The notes: a model not told the origin generated them from the sequence alone. 64,000 nt of DNA from Hahnella lacustris (GCA_965194655.1 OZ239148.1:1736001-1800000); one strand, 5' to 3'. Shown: positions 47,629 to 57,093, counted from the stretch's first letter. Program-made: numbers and translations.

Positions 47629-48060
47629 ACGAAAGTCCTCCGGGCGTAAGGGCCTTCTGAGCCGAAAGGCCTGATGATTGGTTTCAGGAAAGCTCATGAT
47701 GGCGTCGAAGAAGTGTCGCGTGCGCGCGGGAACCGACGGAAGTGACAGCCAAGCGTGGGCGGGCAGATTCTTGAGCCAAACCACTGCATCAAACTGAAGC
47801 GCCAAGGGTCCAGATTCATCGCAAGGGCTATAGACCACGATGGGAGCGGCGCTGAGGTCCACTTGACCGTCAGGCTGGCTCTGCGCAGAGGTGATCTCAA
47901 AAAAGGAGGCCACCGAGACCAGAGGAAGGACACTCTCACGCCACTCTACAAACCCCCGTTCGCTCTGGCCAAGCCGATCAAGGGTGGTCACTTCATGCAC
48001 GCCTTCAGCAGCGAGCATCAGGTAGAGCGGTCCCGAGGAGACTTGTAAGTAGACCGCCAC
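47575..48060 (-). CDS. cheW: CheW-like coupling protein
   Basis: A 161-residue protein with a divergent CheW fold (YLMLAAEGVHEVTTLDRL, EWRESVLPLVSVASFF, and LALQFDAVVWLKNLP). It is expected to link the CheA kinase to the receptor. GTG 48060 has GGGAG about seven bases upstream. It is the last gene of the chemosensory operon, 11 bases after cheA, and overlaps the convergent CNB gene at its 3' end. The C-terminal 40 residues look unlike CheW and may be a specific tail. Confidence 0.72.
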   Translation of the reverse strand: MAVYLQVSSGPLYLMLAAEGVHEVTTLDRLGQSERGFVEWRESVLPLVSVASFFEITSAQSQPDGQVDLSAAPIVVYSPCDESGPLALQFDAVVWLKNLPAHAWLSLPSVPARTRHFFDAIMSFPETNHQAFRLRRPLRPEDFRSADAWALTTQGVLQGEL

Positions 48061-48071
48061 CCCTGTGCTCC

Positions 48072-51000
48072 CTAGGCCGCGAGGGAGAGTGACCCGGAGG
48101 GCTTGAAGTTTTCAGCCAGGCGATAGAGGGCCGCACCATCGAGAATGAGCACGACGCGACCATCTCCAAGAATGGACGCTCCGCCCACTCCAGGCAAGGC
48201 GGCAAGGCGTGGGTGAATGTCCTTCGTAAAGAGCTCTTGACGACCGACAAACTCGTCCACGCTGACCCCCAAGGTGCGTTGACCATCCGAGAGGACCACG
48301 ATGCACTTTGGCGTAAGCGACCGATCCGGTCGAAAGCCCAACAACTCGTCAAGCCGGACGATGGGCAGAAAGCTCCCTCGGAGCAGGAGGGCCTGACGAC
48401 CCTTCACAGACTGGATCTCCGAGCCATCGATCTCAACCACCTCGGCCACGTAGCGTCCTGGGATGGCGAGCGTCTGGCGGGACGCATTCACCAGGAGGAC
48501 CTCCTGTACGGCCGCTGAGAGCGGCATCTGCATGGTGAAGCTTGTGCCTTGGCCAAGCTCAGAGTCGAGCTGGATGCTTCCGCCCAGACGCATCACATTG
48601 GTCCGAACCACATCCATGCCAACACCGCGCCCAGATGTCTCAGTGACCACCTCTGCCGTGCTAAATCCAGCTCGGAAAATAAACTTCAGCACCTCGTCCT
48701 TGCTCAGCAGGTGGCTATCGTCCTCCTTCACCAATCCGCGCTCAACAGCCTTGCGGCGCACACGCTCTGCATCGATGCCCTTTCCGTCATCGGTCACCTT
48801 GATCAGGATGCGGCTACCTTGTTGTTCTGCACTGATGCGAATCACGGCTTCTTCCGGCTTTCCAGCACGACGACGTTCTTCAGGCAACTCCACCCCATGG
48901 TCAGCACTGTTGCGCACCATGTGGAGCAGAGGGTCTGCTAAGGACTCCACCATGGCCTTGTCGATCTTGACCTCTTGACCAATCAGCTCCAGACGAATCT
49001 GCTTACCCTGTGCCTGGGCGAGGTCTCTGACCATTCGCGGAAACCGCTTGAAGACCAGCTCTACCGGTACCACACGAAGACCCATCACGCTGTCCTGCAA
49101 ACGAGAGAGCGCGCCCTGAATGAGTGCATCAGTCTCCTGAAGCCGGCGCCCTTGCTCATCGACCAGGTCTAAGAGCCGCTGCATGTCTGCGGAGCCGGCC
49201 AGTTCTGGCGGCAGCCGATCAGAGACACGGCGAAGCGCCAAAGCCATCTCACGAATGCGCTGGTCAGCGATGACGTGAGCCAGCTGCCCGCGCACGAGCA
49301 CCATCTCTCCGATCTGGTTCATGAAGTGATCCAGCATCTCGCCTGGCACGCGAATCACATTCGACGTTGCAGCGGCTGGACGGGCTGCTGCAGGCTTACC
49401 TGGCGCAGCGCCCGCCTCGGCAGTCGTGACCTCTTGGCCTACAGAGGCGCCCGATGAAGAGGTGGTCACGGCCTTGATTGGGGTCACGGGCGCGACAGGG
49501 CTGGTCTGCCCGAGCGGAGGACCGAGCCTGACCAGCCCACGCCCCTGGTCGATGTCTTGAAGCTCGCGCTCCACCTCGGACCGAGTGGCCGTAGAAATGA
49601 AGAGCATTTCGTACCAGCTTGCCTCGTCCACAAAAACAGAACGGTTGGTGATCACCGCACCCCGACGAGAGACCCATCCGAGAAAGGAGGATGCGAGCTC
49701 CTCAGAGGACTCTAAGTGGGCGGTGATCAGATAGGCCTCATGACCCGACTGAATGGCCTCCATCAGCTCGCGCGTATTTTCTGGAGAGAGCAAGGCAGAG
49801 AGTTCTGGAGGAATGTTGAGATGGGCCACAAAAGCCTTTACCGCATCAACAGGCGTGGTTCCTGTGCTGTCGTTGCTCCAGAGGTAGTCCTTCATACGGC
49901 CCACGAGCTTTGCGCTCTGTGCCGCAAGCTCAGGCTGACTCAGCGGATTCTTCAGCTTCGAAGTGCCAAGCTCCTTGATCATGCGGATCGCATCTCGTGT
50001 GAGGTCGATCACATCGCTATAAATCGCCAACTGACGGCGTGCGGCACGGGCGTAGGCATCGACGAACATGAGCGGCAGGTCGCAATGCATCTCGGGATAG
50101 ATAGACGAGAGGTATGAGTGCACGCGAGAAAAGGCCTGGGAAATGAGATCTGCAAGATCGTCATCGGCCATGTCCACGCTGGACTCGAGTCCGTCGAGCT
50201 GCTCATTCACCTGGCCAAGCAAGACTTGAAGGTTGTCCTTCAGCGTTCTGGACAGAACATTTGCGAGGCTCTCACCCCCGAGGTCACTGCCCGTTGTCTC
50301 GCCCAGAAACTGCAGATCGCCAAGAAGGGCGACGATGGCGTCCACGACTCGCTCGCCGGTCTCTTGTGTGTAGCCCTCGTCTTTTGGAAGCGTCTTGAGG
50401 ATGTCGTGAATCCGAGTCTCAATTCCAATGTACCCAAGTTTGGTGGCCGCGCGCTGCATCCAAGACAATGGTCTTCGAATGTCATTCGCCACAGCCATGA
50501 CCTTCGATGGGTCTTCTTTCGCTGCGATCGATTTGGCGAGTTGTTCGAGAATGGGAAGACCGTTTTTGACCAGGCGCAGAAAGATCTCTTGATCGTCGCT
50601 GGTCTCTCCTTCGGTGGGGGCGCGAAGCTCGGGCTTGGGCTTGGAAACCGCAGGCGCGGGGGGTGTTGTCCCCTCGACTGCTGGTGCATCGGCCGCACTC
50701 GAGCCGACCGGCGCTGAGACGGGAGTAGCAACTGCGGCGGGGGCGGCAGGCTCATCGGCGGCGGCGCCACTGGCCCGCTTGAATGCTGCGACCAACTCCT
50801 TGACCAAGGCCTCCGGCTTCTCGCCGTCGGAGCGCTGTGAAACCGCCAAATCACGCAGGGTCTTGATCGCGTCCAATGCTCGCAACAGGAGATCCACCAT
50901 CGGCTTGTCGAGCGAGGTCGCACCGTCCCTGACGAGTCCCAGGAGGTCCTCAGAGCGGTGGGTCACCGACTCGAGCGCGGCAAGCTCCATGACACGGCTG

Positions 51001-51161
51001 AGGCCCTTGAGCGAGTGAAAGGCGCGAAAGAGCCCAGAAATCTCATCATGGGTCAGGGATTCACTGTCCGCACGAACCAGCGCGGACTCAATCCCCTCGA
51101 TGTGCTCTTCAGTCTCGACCGCGTACTGGGCCCAGATAGTTTCGATGAAGTCATCGGACAT
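48072..51161 (-). CDS. cheA: CheA-type chemosensory histidine kinase
   Basis: Kinase of the array, 1029 residues. The Hpt domain (about residues 1-110) has the phosphoacceptor H49 in FRAFHSLKG. A Pro/Ala-rich linker (about 125-185) precedes an uncharacterised region (about 190-570). Dimerisation P3 starts near residue 603 (VPGEMLDHFMNQIGEMVLVR). The ATPase P4 has the N-box NSADHGVELPEERR near residue 748, plus GRGVGMDVVRTNV and GQGTSFTMQMPL. The CheW-like P5 domain runs from about 880 to the end. There is no C-terminal receiver. GGAGGT precedes the ATG. The middle region replaces the usual P2 domain and is the odd feature. Confidence 0.93.
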   Translation of the reverse strand: MSDDFIETIWAQYAVETEEHIEGIESALVRADSESLTHDEISGLFRAFHSLKGLSRVMELAALESVTHRSEDLLGLVRDGATSLDKPMVDLLLRALDAIKTLRDLAVSQRSDGEKPEALVKELVAAFKRASGAAADEPAAPAAVATPVSAPVGSSAADAPAVEGTTPPAPAVSKPKPELRAPTEGETSDDQEIFLRLVKNGLPILEQLAKSIAAKEDPSKVMAVANDIRRPLSWMQRAATKLGYIGIETRIHDILKTLPKDEGYTQETGERVVDAIVALLGDLQFLGETTGSDLGGESLANVLSRTLKDNLQVLLGQVNEQLDGLESSVDMADDDLADLISQAFSRVHSYLSSIYPEMHCDLPLMFVDAYARAARRQLAIYSDVIDLTRDAIRMIKELGTSKLKNPLSQPELAAQSAKLVGRMKDYLWSNDSTGTTPVDAVKAFVAHLNIPPELSALLSPENTRELMEAIQSGHEAYLITAHLESSEELASSFLGWVSRRGAVITNRSVFVDEASWYEMLFISTATRSEVERELQDIDQGRGLVRLGPPLGQTSPVAPVTPIKAVTTSSSGASVGQEVTTAEAGAAPGKPAAARPAAATSNVIRVPGEMLDHFMNQIGEMVLVRGQLAHVIADQRIREMALALRRVSDRLPPELAGSADMQRLLDLVDEQGRRLQETDALIQGALSRLQDSVMGLRVVPVELVFKRFPRMVRDLAQAQGKQIRLELIGQEVKIDKAMVESLADPLLHMVRNSADHGVELPEERRRAGKPEEAVIRISAEQQGSRILIKVTDDGKGIDAERVRRKAVERGLVKEDDSHLLSKDEVLKFIFRAGFSTAEVVTETSGRGVGMDVVRTNVMRLGGSIQLDSELGQGTSFTMQMPLSAAVQEVLLVNASRQTLAIPGRYVAEVVEIDGSEIQSVKGRQALLLRGSFLPIVRLDELLGFRPDRSLTPKCIVVLSDGQRTLGVSVDEFVGRQELFTKDIHPRLAALPGVGGASILGDGRVVLILDGAALYRLAENFKPSGSLSLAA

Positions 51162-51170
51162 ACGACCTCC

Positions 51171-51578
51171 TTAGGCCAGACCAAGCACCCGACGCGCCGC
51201 TGAGACGATCTCGTGGCCCTTCTTGGCATTTAAATCCAGGCTCATGGCGCCAGAGGGCTTCGCAATCACCTCAGCCGCACCCAGCTTTCTGGCCTCCAGC
51301 GCCTGAGGAGAACCCGTCTGAGCCACAGACGAGACAATGATGACAGGCACGCGACTCAGCAAGCGCAGGCGCTTAAGACACTCGATGCCGTCCATGTGTG
51401 GCATCTCGATGTCAAGCAGCACCAAGTCGGGGTTCAACTCCTTGATGTTCTGAAGGGCCTCGAGACCGTTGGTGGCCTCGCCCACGACATTCAGGTCGGG
51501 ATCGGCCGAAACGATGCCGCGGAGCAAGGCTCGCATCACAAAAGAGTCGTCAACGATCAGAATGTTTTTCTTGGACAT
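51171..51578 (-). CDS. Stand-alone receiver domain resembling the CheB N-terminus
   Basis: A 135-residue response regulator with the acidic pair in ILIVDDSFVMR, the phosphoacceptor aspartate in LVLLDIEMPHMDG and the conserved lysine in VIAKPSG. The end reads KPSGAMSLDLNAKKG, as in the CheB receiver-to-methylesterase linker, but no catalytic domain follows. It probably takes phosphate from CheA and serves as an output or phosphate sink. It lies between cheB and cheA with 2- and 9-base gaps. Confidence 0.85.
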   Translation of the reverse strand: MSKKNILIVDDSFVMRALLRGIVSADPDLNVVGEATNGLEALQNIKELNPDLVLLDIEMPHMDGIECLKRLRLLSRVPVIIVSSVAQTGSPQALEARKLGAAEVIAKPSGAMSLDLNAKKGHEIVSAARRVLGLA

Positions 51579-51580
51579 AA

Positions 51581-52693
51581 CTAGCCTCGCAGAGATGTGG
51601 GCTGGGGGTTGAAGGATGCCAGCGGCTTGCCGGCAAGACGACCAATCCGGGTGCCCAATTCATCGGGCTTCAGGATTGCGCTGGCCAGGCCAGCATGAAT
51701 GACCGATGAGGGCATCCCATCGACAATGCAACTCTCGGGTGACTGCACAATGACAGCGCTGTTCTTTCGGTTGACCAGCTCTTGGGCGCCCTTCATGCCA
51801 TCACTGCCCATTCCAGTCATGACCACGGCGAGTACAGGGCCTGACACGCTGGCGGCTGAACGAAAGAGTACATCTGCATTGGGATGGATGGGCGCATCGG
51901 GGTGAGTCCGCTCATAGAGCATGATCTGCCCGGGGAAGGGTTCGCGAACGAAGACGTCGGTTCCCCCGCGCGCAATCACGATCAGGCCAGGCCGTAGCTC
52001 CATGCCATCGGTGCTCTCGACCACATCGTGGCCGGTTTCCATTTTGAGGTGTCTCGCGAACCCGTTGGTGAACATGGGGGGCATGTGTTGCGCGACCACC
52101 AGGGGGCACTGCAAGGGGGGCATGGCCTTCAGCGTGAGTGGCAACGTCGCTGGGCCACCGGTGGAGATGCCCAGCACCACCAGCGAGGGAGCGAGCGCGC
52201 TCTCAGTCTTGCGCAAACTCACCGGCGCGAGGGGCTCCGTGGCAAAACTGCTGGCAGAAGTCGCCAGTCCAGCGCGAGCGCCCATGCCCACCCGGGTCTT
52301 CTTCTTGCCCCAGTAGCGAAGCTTCTCCACCAGGTCTTCGCCAATTTTGACAATATCGAGTTGCACGAATGAGGACTTCTTGGCGATGAAGTCCACAGCC
52401 CCCAGCTCGAGGGCCTTGATGGTGGTCACAGAATTTCGCTCGGTCAGGCTGCTGAGCATGATGATGGGCGTCGGAACTCGGGCCATGATCTGCTTGGTGG
52501 CCTCGAGTCCATCCATCACCGGCATTTCTACGTCCATGGTGATGACGTCTGGCTTGAGGTTCTCCGCCATCTCCACGGCCATTTGCCCGGTACGAGCCTC
52601 ACCGACCACCTGAATATCATCGAAGGGCTCCACCATCTTGCGAATGGCAATTCGCATGAAGGCTGAATCATCCGAGATGAGGAGCCGAATCAA
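51581..52693 (-). CDS. cheB: Protein-glutamate methylesterase CheB
   Basis: Removes methyl groups from receptor glutamates for adaptation. The 370-residue protein has an N-terminal receiver (LLISDDSAFMR, ITMDVEMPVMDG, lysine in FIAKKSS) and a C-terminal methylesterase. The catalytic triad is visible: S177 in LGISTGGPAT, histidine in VVAQHMPPMF, aspartate in MTGMGSDGMKG. It starts with TTG at 52693 overlapping the cheR stop (TTGA), with GAGG seven bases upstream. It is fully normal in length. Confidence 0.95.
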   Translation of the reverse strand: MIRLLISDDSAFMRIAIRKMVEPFDDIQVVGEARTGQMAVEMAENLKPDVITMDVEMPVMDGLEATKQIMARVPTPIIMLSSLTERNSVTTIKALELGAVDFIAKKSSFVQLDIVKIGEDLVEKLRYWGKKKTRVGMGARAGLATSASSFATEPLAPVSLRKTESALAPSLVVLGISTGGPATLPLTLKAMPPLQCPLVVAQHMPPMFTNGFARHLKMETGHDVVESTDGMELRPGLIVIARGGTDVFVREPFPGQIMLYERTHPDAPIHPNADVLFRSAASVSGPVLAVVMTGMGSDGMKGAQELVNRKNSAVIVQSPESCIVDGMPSSVIHAGLASAILKPDELGTRIGRLAGKPLASFNPQPTSLRG

Positions 52694-53703
52694 GCAAGCA
52701 CCTCATTTCGGACATACCAAGGACCACCGGTCCCATTCTTCTGGGTAAAGAATTCAGGAACCAGCATCTGGACCGAGGCGCCCATCACCAACACCCCGCC
52801 AGGTGAGAGCGATTTCGCCAACATTCTCTGAACGGCCTGCTTGACAGGGTCTTCAAAATAAATGAGCACATTCCGGCAGAAAACCAAGTCCATGCCCTGA
52901 ACGGGAGGGCGGCTGTTGACGAGGTTGAACCGCTCGAATCGAACCCACTCTCGAACGAAATCTCGGACCCGAAGGTAGCGAACGCCAGAGATGGCATTCT
53001 CGGGAGGCATTTTGACCTCCTCGAACATCGTTTTCCATTGCTCGGGAAGGTTGCGAAAGGACCCCATCCCGAGGTCGCCATAAACCCCCTCACGTGCGGT
53101 TCGAAGCGCCTGGTTCGAGACGTCGGTCCCAAGCACCCAGATCATCCAGCCAGGCGAGGGAACAATACCGCGCTCTGCGCTGGCCTTCGCCTTACCCGCG
53201 CGCTGCAGCCCTTGTAAGCACATGAAGGAGAGGTCATAGACCTCTTCACCCGAACTACTGGCGGCAGACCACACGCGGAGCTGTTGATGCCCCTGTCGCC
53301 GCTCGATGATGTCAGGAATGATGTCACGCGACACCATGTTCATCAGCTCTGGGTCCCGACAGAAATAGGTCTCGTGGACGGTCAAACTCTCCACCAGCGA
53401 CTGCCAATCGGGGTGCTCTGCGCTGCAGGCATTCAATGACTGAACCCATTCACGAAGGACGGCGATGGGCATCTCCGAGAGAATCCTCGCGAGCTTTCGC
53501 TCCACCAGGGTTCCAGGCTTGATTCCGTAACGGCTCTCCACTCCCAGCATGAGCTGGTGAATCAGGCCCAGCTGCTCGTCTCCACTGGGTGGACCCGGTC
53601 GAGCTGCGGGCTTGATCGGCTCATGAATGAGCTTGCGCGTGTCATTCGCCGTGCTGACCGCGTCCTTCATCTGGTTGATGAGGTTGTCGAAAGATTCAGG
53701 CAA
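52690..53703 (-). CDS. cheR: Chemoreceptor methyltransferase CheR
   Basis: Methylates receptor glutamates using SAM. The 337-residue protein carries the CheR N-terminal helical domain followed by the SAM domain (VWSAASSSGEEVYDL; LRVRDFVREWVRFERFNLVN; MDLVFCRNVLIYFEDP). The extra N-terminal 50 residues (INQMKDAVSTANDTRKLI) are helical and not part of the core enzyme. It starts with TTG preceded by AGGGG six bases upstream. The receptor in this operon ends in EKFTF rather than the NWETF tether, so CheR may act without a tether. Confidence 0.93.
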   Translation of the reverse strand: MPESFDNLINQMKDAVSTANDTRKLIHEPIKPAARPGPPSGDEQLGLIHQLMLGVESRYGIKPGTLVERKLARILSEMPIAVLREWVQSLNACSAEHPDWQSLVESLTVHETYFCRDPELMNMVSRDIIPDIIERRQGHQQLRVWSAASSSGEEVYDLSFMCLQGLQRAGKAKASAERGIVPSPGWMIWVLGTDVSNQALRTAREGVYGDLGMGSFRNLPEQWKTMFEEVKMPPENAISGVRYLRVRDFVREWVRFERFNLVNSRPPVQGMDLVFCRNVLIYFEDPVKQAVQRMLAKSLSPGGVLVMGASVQMLVPEFFTQKNGTGGPWYVRNEVLA

Positions 53704-53712
53704 TGCGTTCCC

Positions 53713-55092
53713 CTAAGCTGCCCGAGCCAATGGTTCGAGTGACAGTAGTGAGACCAGCTCTCCATTGAGGCGGCCAATCTCGTTCACAAAATCCGTATCG
53801 TTGTTTCGCACCGGCGTGATGTCACGCTCTTGAATTTCAATGACCCGGTCAACCTTGTCCACGACGAGGGCCCAGGGAGAACCATCGACTCGAACAACCA
53901 CATACGCGGCCGTCTCAGACTGGGGGTACCCCAAAGCCTTCCGAAGATCGAGTACAGGCGCCACCTCCCCCTTGATCTGAACGACCCCCGAGAACATATC
54001 GTCTCCTTCAGGCAAGTCCACTGGGTTCACATACTCCTCGACTCGATCCACACTGCCCAATGCAAGTGCACACCGTTCATCACCCAGTTTGAAGGCCAAA
54101 AGCCTTCTCGTGGACTGGGCCTGAATGTCCGCCATGATGCTGCTGTCCTTTCCATGCTGATGCAGATACCGCTGATACACCTCCATGCGCTCTGCAGGCA
54201 GAAGGCTCTTAATGGACACGAGGCCTGTCATCTTGCCGGCTCGCAGACCTGCTCCGGGCAGATATCCCTCCAGCTGCGCATCATCACCAGTTGCGGCCTG
54301 AATGTCGTCTCTCAGATAACGCTCAATGCCCACGACCTGAGCCACTGAAATTCCAAGAGACGCATCTCCAGTACTCAGCACCAGCACAAAACGGCATGGC
54401 TCAGACTGATCGCGATGAAGGAGTCGAGCCAGCGAAAGGACCAGCAGAGCCTTACCCCGCATGAGCATGAGGCCCTCCACCTCGGGGTCTACGTTCGGTA
54501 GGCGGGTGAACGCGCTCACTTCCACAATCTCAACCACATCATGCATGGAGAAGGCGTAGGCCTCTCCACCGTCCTGAACCGTCACCATCTCAAGGTCAGC
54601 CAAGTGATGGCTCTCATCCTGGTCTCGAGTGTCTTCCACTCGACCAACCAGGCCGCCACCACCCTCCGGGACGCCCTCAGGCTGCATATCCTCCAACGCC
54701 AGGGCGTCTGGACTGAGTAGCAGCACCATAGATCCGTCGAGCGAGAACTCGCCCGCCACCAAAGCGCCTTGGCCTTCACTGGTGTATCGAGTGAGCGACT
54801 GCTCATCGAGCGTGATCTTGCTGGAGACAGAGTCCACCTGAATCGCAACCATCTCGCGGCTGGTGTTGACGACCAGTAACACGCCCTCCCGACTGCGACG
54901 CTCTGGGGGGATACCCAATAGTTCGGGAAGCGAAACTTTCAGCAGCACGGAGCCAGCCACATTGACGAGACCTTCCGCCGTGGATGGCGCATAGGGGAGC
55001 GGAGTCACAGGAAGCAGCTCCATGACCTTCCCGACGCGTTCCGCGGGCAGTGCGTACTGATTCTCGTGGGCATGAAAGAGGACGAGTTCCAT
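53713..55092 (-). CDS. Triple CheW-domain protein
   Basis: A 459-residue protein made of three CheW-like domains: about residues 1-140 (LVLFHAHENQYALPAERVGK), 165-305 (EAYAFSMHDVVEIVEVSAF) and 325-459 (LAFKLGDERCALALGSVDRV). Each has the paired half-barrel pattern ending in a GxxVxLxSL-type strand. Multi-CheW scaffolds can bridge several CheA/receptor units in an array. It sits between the receptor and cheR genes, starting two bases after the receptor stop. Confidence 0.85.
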   Translation of the reverse strand: MELVLFHAHENQYALPAERVGKVMELLPVTPLPYAPSTAEGLVNVAGSVLLKVSLPELLGIPPERRSREGVLLVVNTSREMVAIQVDSVSSKITLDEQSLTRYTSEGQGALVAGEFSLDGSMVLLLSPDALALEDMQPEGVPEGGGGLVGRVEDTRDQDESHHLADLEMVTVQDGGEAYAFSMHDVVEIVEVSAFTRLPNVDPEVEGLMLMRGKALLVLSLARLLHRDQSEPCRFVLVLSTGDASLGISVAQVVGIERYLRDDIQAATGDDAQLEGYLPGAGLRAGKMTGLVSIKSLLPAERMEVYQRYLHQHGKDSSIMADIQAQSTRRLLAFKLGDERCALALGSVDRVEEYVNPVDLPEGDDMFSGVVQIKGEVAPVLDLRKALGYPQSETAAYVVVRVDGSPWALVVDKVDRVIEIQERDITPVRNNDTDFVNEIGRLNGELVSLLSLEPLARAA

Positions 55093-55094
55093 GG

Positions 55095-56600
55095 CTAGAA
55101 AGTGAACTTCTCCACTTCTTTACGGGTTGAGGTTGCGACGCGACTCAGCTCAACCATGCTCGCAGCGATCTCTTCGGACGCCGCTGCATTGCTCTGAGCA
55201 ATCTTGTCAAGGTTGGCCATACTGACATTGATCTCTTGCATCGTGCGAGTCTGTTCTTCCACAGCCGATGAAATGCGCTGAAGCATGGTGTCGGTTTGTC
55301 CCGCACTCTGGACGATCCGCTCCATATCCTCGCTGACCTGACGGACCGCGACCACGGCAGTCGCCGTCTCGCTCGCGGCCTGCTTGATCAGCCCCGCAAT
55401 CTCCTTCGTGCTGTCGGCCGTGCTTGCCGCGAGTTTACCGACCTCATCAGCCACCACCGCAAAGCCCTTTCCGTGCTCCCCAGCGCGAGCCGCCTCGATG
55501 GCAGCATTGAGCGAGAGCAGGTTGGTCTTATTCGCGATCTTCTCGATGACATCGGTGATCTTATTGATCTTCTCAGAGCTGCTCGCAATGCCGTTCACGA
55601 CTTCAACAAGCTGCTCCATCTTCACTCGGCCATCTCGCACCACACTGGCAGACGCCTGAGCCTGACGACTCGCTTGCTCCGTGCTGTCAGAGATTTCGCC
55701 CACCGCCTGAGAGGTCTGGCGAATCGCCGTCACCACCTGGCCAATGTATTGGGTCTGACTGTGCGCTCCGTCTGCCAATTGCCCAATCGCGTTGCTGGTC
55801 TCGTTTGCTGCGCCCGCGACCCTCTGAGTGTTTGTATTCACGCTGCCAAGCGAGGCGGCAAGAGAATCCAGAGATGCGTTCAGGTCTGTCTTGAGCCGCT
55901 GAAGACTGCCCGCTCCATCGGCTTCAACCCGCTTCGTCAAGTCGCCTGAGGAGACTGAGCTCATGACGGTCACCACATTGCCCAGAAGTGAGTTCAATGC
56001 GTTCACGGCCTCCTTCGCGTCCGTCAGGATTTCGCAATACATGCCCGAGGTGCCCTCTGTCGAGATGCGTGTGGAGAAGTCCCCTGCAGCCAGAGCCGCC
56101 ATGGCTCGCTGAAGCTTCTCGACGGTCTGCGAGATGCAGACCTGGGTTTGCTCGATCTGGGAGAGGACTTCAGGGTAGAGGCCTCGCAATCCAACCGCCT
56201 GTGGGCGACGATCAAAATCTCCCATCCCCATCCGCGTCACCACGGTCAGGCTCTCACGAAAAACGGCCTCGACCTGATCGAGCACCTCGTTGAGCCGCCA
56301 GGCGCAGTCCGTGAGCCTTGCGCCTTCAGGAATATTGATGATGCGGGGTTCGAGAAGACCTCGACTTGCAGAGTCCAGAACCGTTTGAATCTGAGTCTGA
56401 AGCGCACGCTCGACAGCAAGGCTCTTGAGCGCGGCCGCCCAAACGATGCCCGCCACCACCAGTAGCAAAGGTGCGAGCCACTGAACACTCACTCCAACCA
56501 GGAGCAAAATGGCAGAGAGAACCGCAAGTCCGCCGAGTATGGCAATCGCCAGAGGGGGGTTGACCTCAAAGCGCTTGAAGGCCGAGAGCAAATTGCTCAT
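55095..56600 (-). CDS. Methyl-accepting chemotaxis protein without periplasmic sensor
   Basis: A 501-residue receptor. Two closely spaced membrane helices (about residues 15-35 and 36-56) leave almost no periplasmic loop. A long HAMP/coiled-coil region follows. The cytoplasmic signalling tip is classical (IANKTNLLSLNAAIEAARAG, then GKGFAVVADEVGKLA). Input must come from inside the cell or membrane, most likely from the Aer-like PAS protein encoded directly upstream, whose gene overlaps this one by 35 bases. There is no NWETF pentapeptide at the C-terminus. Confidence 0.93.
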   Translation of the reverse strand: MSNLLSAFKRFEVNPPLAIAILGGLAVLSAILLLVGVSVQWLAPLLLVVAGIVWAAALKSLAVERALQTQIQTVLDSASRGLLEPRIINIPEGARLTDCAWRLNEVLDQVEAVFRESLTVVTRMGMGDFDRRPQAVGLRGLYPEVLSQIEQTQVCISQTVEKLQRAMAALAAGDFSTRISTEGTSGMYCEILTDAKEAVNALNSLLGNVVTVMSSVSSGDLTKRVEADGAGSLQRLKTDLNASLDSLAASLGSVNTNTQRVAGAANETSNAIGQLADGAHSQTQYIGQVVTAIRQTSQAVGEISDSTEQASRQAQASASVVRDGRVKMEQLVEVVNGIASSSEKINKITDVIEKIANKTNLLSLNAAIEAARAGEHGKGFAVVADEVGKLAASTADSTKEIAGLIKQAASETATAVVAVRQVSEDMERIVQSAGQTDTMLQRISSAVEEQTRTMQEINVSMANLDKIAQSNAAASEEIAASMVELSRVATSTRKEVEKFTF

Positions 56601-57093
56601 AGGTCACCCCCTTTTCTTTCAACAGCGTCTCTAAGTGCGCAGTGGACGCCGAAATAGCGTCCTTGGTGCCAGCCTGACGCTCTACCTCAAGCATCTTTCG
56701 GTACAGGTCAGTGACATAAGCCACCGCTTTGCGATTGGGTTTACGCCGGACAGAGTAGTAGCCCAACACATTTCCTTGCGGATCCACAGACGGGGTGACG
56801 TTCGCAAGCACCCAGTAAAAGGAACCGTCTTTGCAGAGGTTTTTCACATAGGCAAAGATTTCTTGCCGAGACTGAATGTGGCTCCAAAGCAAATGAAACA
56901 CCGCGCGCGGCATATCGGGATGCCGGACCACGTTGTGCTGCTTGCCGATTAAATCGCGTTCTTCATATCCCGAGAACTCGATAAAAATCTTATTGCCATA
57001 AGTGATCCTCCCCTTCGGATCTGTTTTTGACACGATGAAATCGTCATCTCGCATGACGATCTCCCGGTCATTCGGGGTGATTTTCAGTTTCAT
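56566..57093 (-). CDS. Aer-like PAS domain protein (split aerotaxis sensor)
   Basis: A 175-residue soluble protein consisting mainly of one PAS domain (about residues 5-130). The segment KQHNVVRHPDMPRAVFHLLW and the downstream DGSFYWVLANVTP match the FAD-binding PAS of the redox receptor Aer almost motif for motif. A C-terminal helical stretch of about 45 residues may dock on the receptor. Aer is normally a PAS-HAMP-MCP fusion; here the PAS module is a separate gene overlapping the receptor gene. ATG 57093 has GGAG six bases upstream and is preferred to the start at 57138. Confidence 0.87.
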   Translation of the reverse strand: MKLKITPNDREIVMRDDDFIVSKTDPKGRITYGNKIFIEFSGYEERDLIGKQHNVVRHPDMPRAVFHLLWSHIQSRQEIFAYVKNLCKDGSFYWVLANVTPSVDPQGNVLGYYSVRRKPNRKAVAYVTDLYRKMLEVERQAGTKDAISASTAHLETLLKEKGVTYEQFALGLQAL

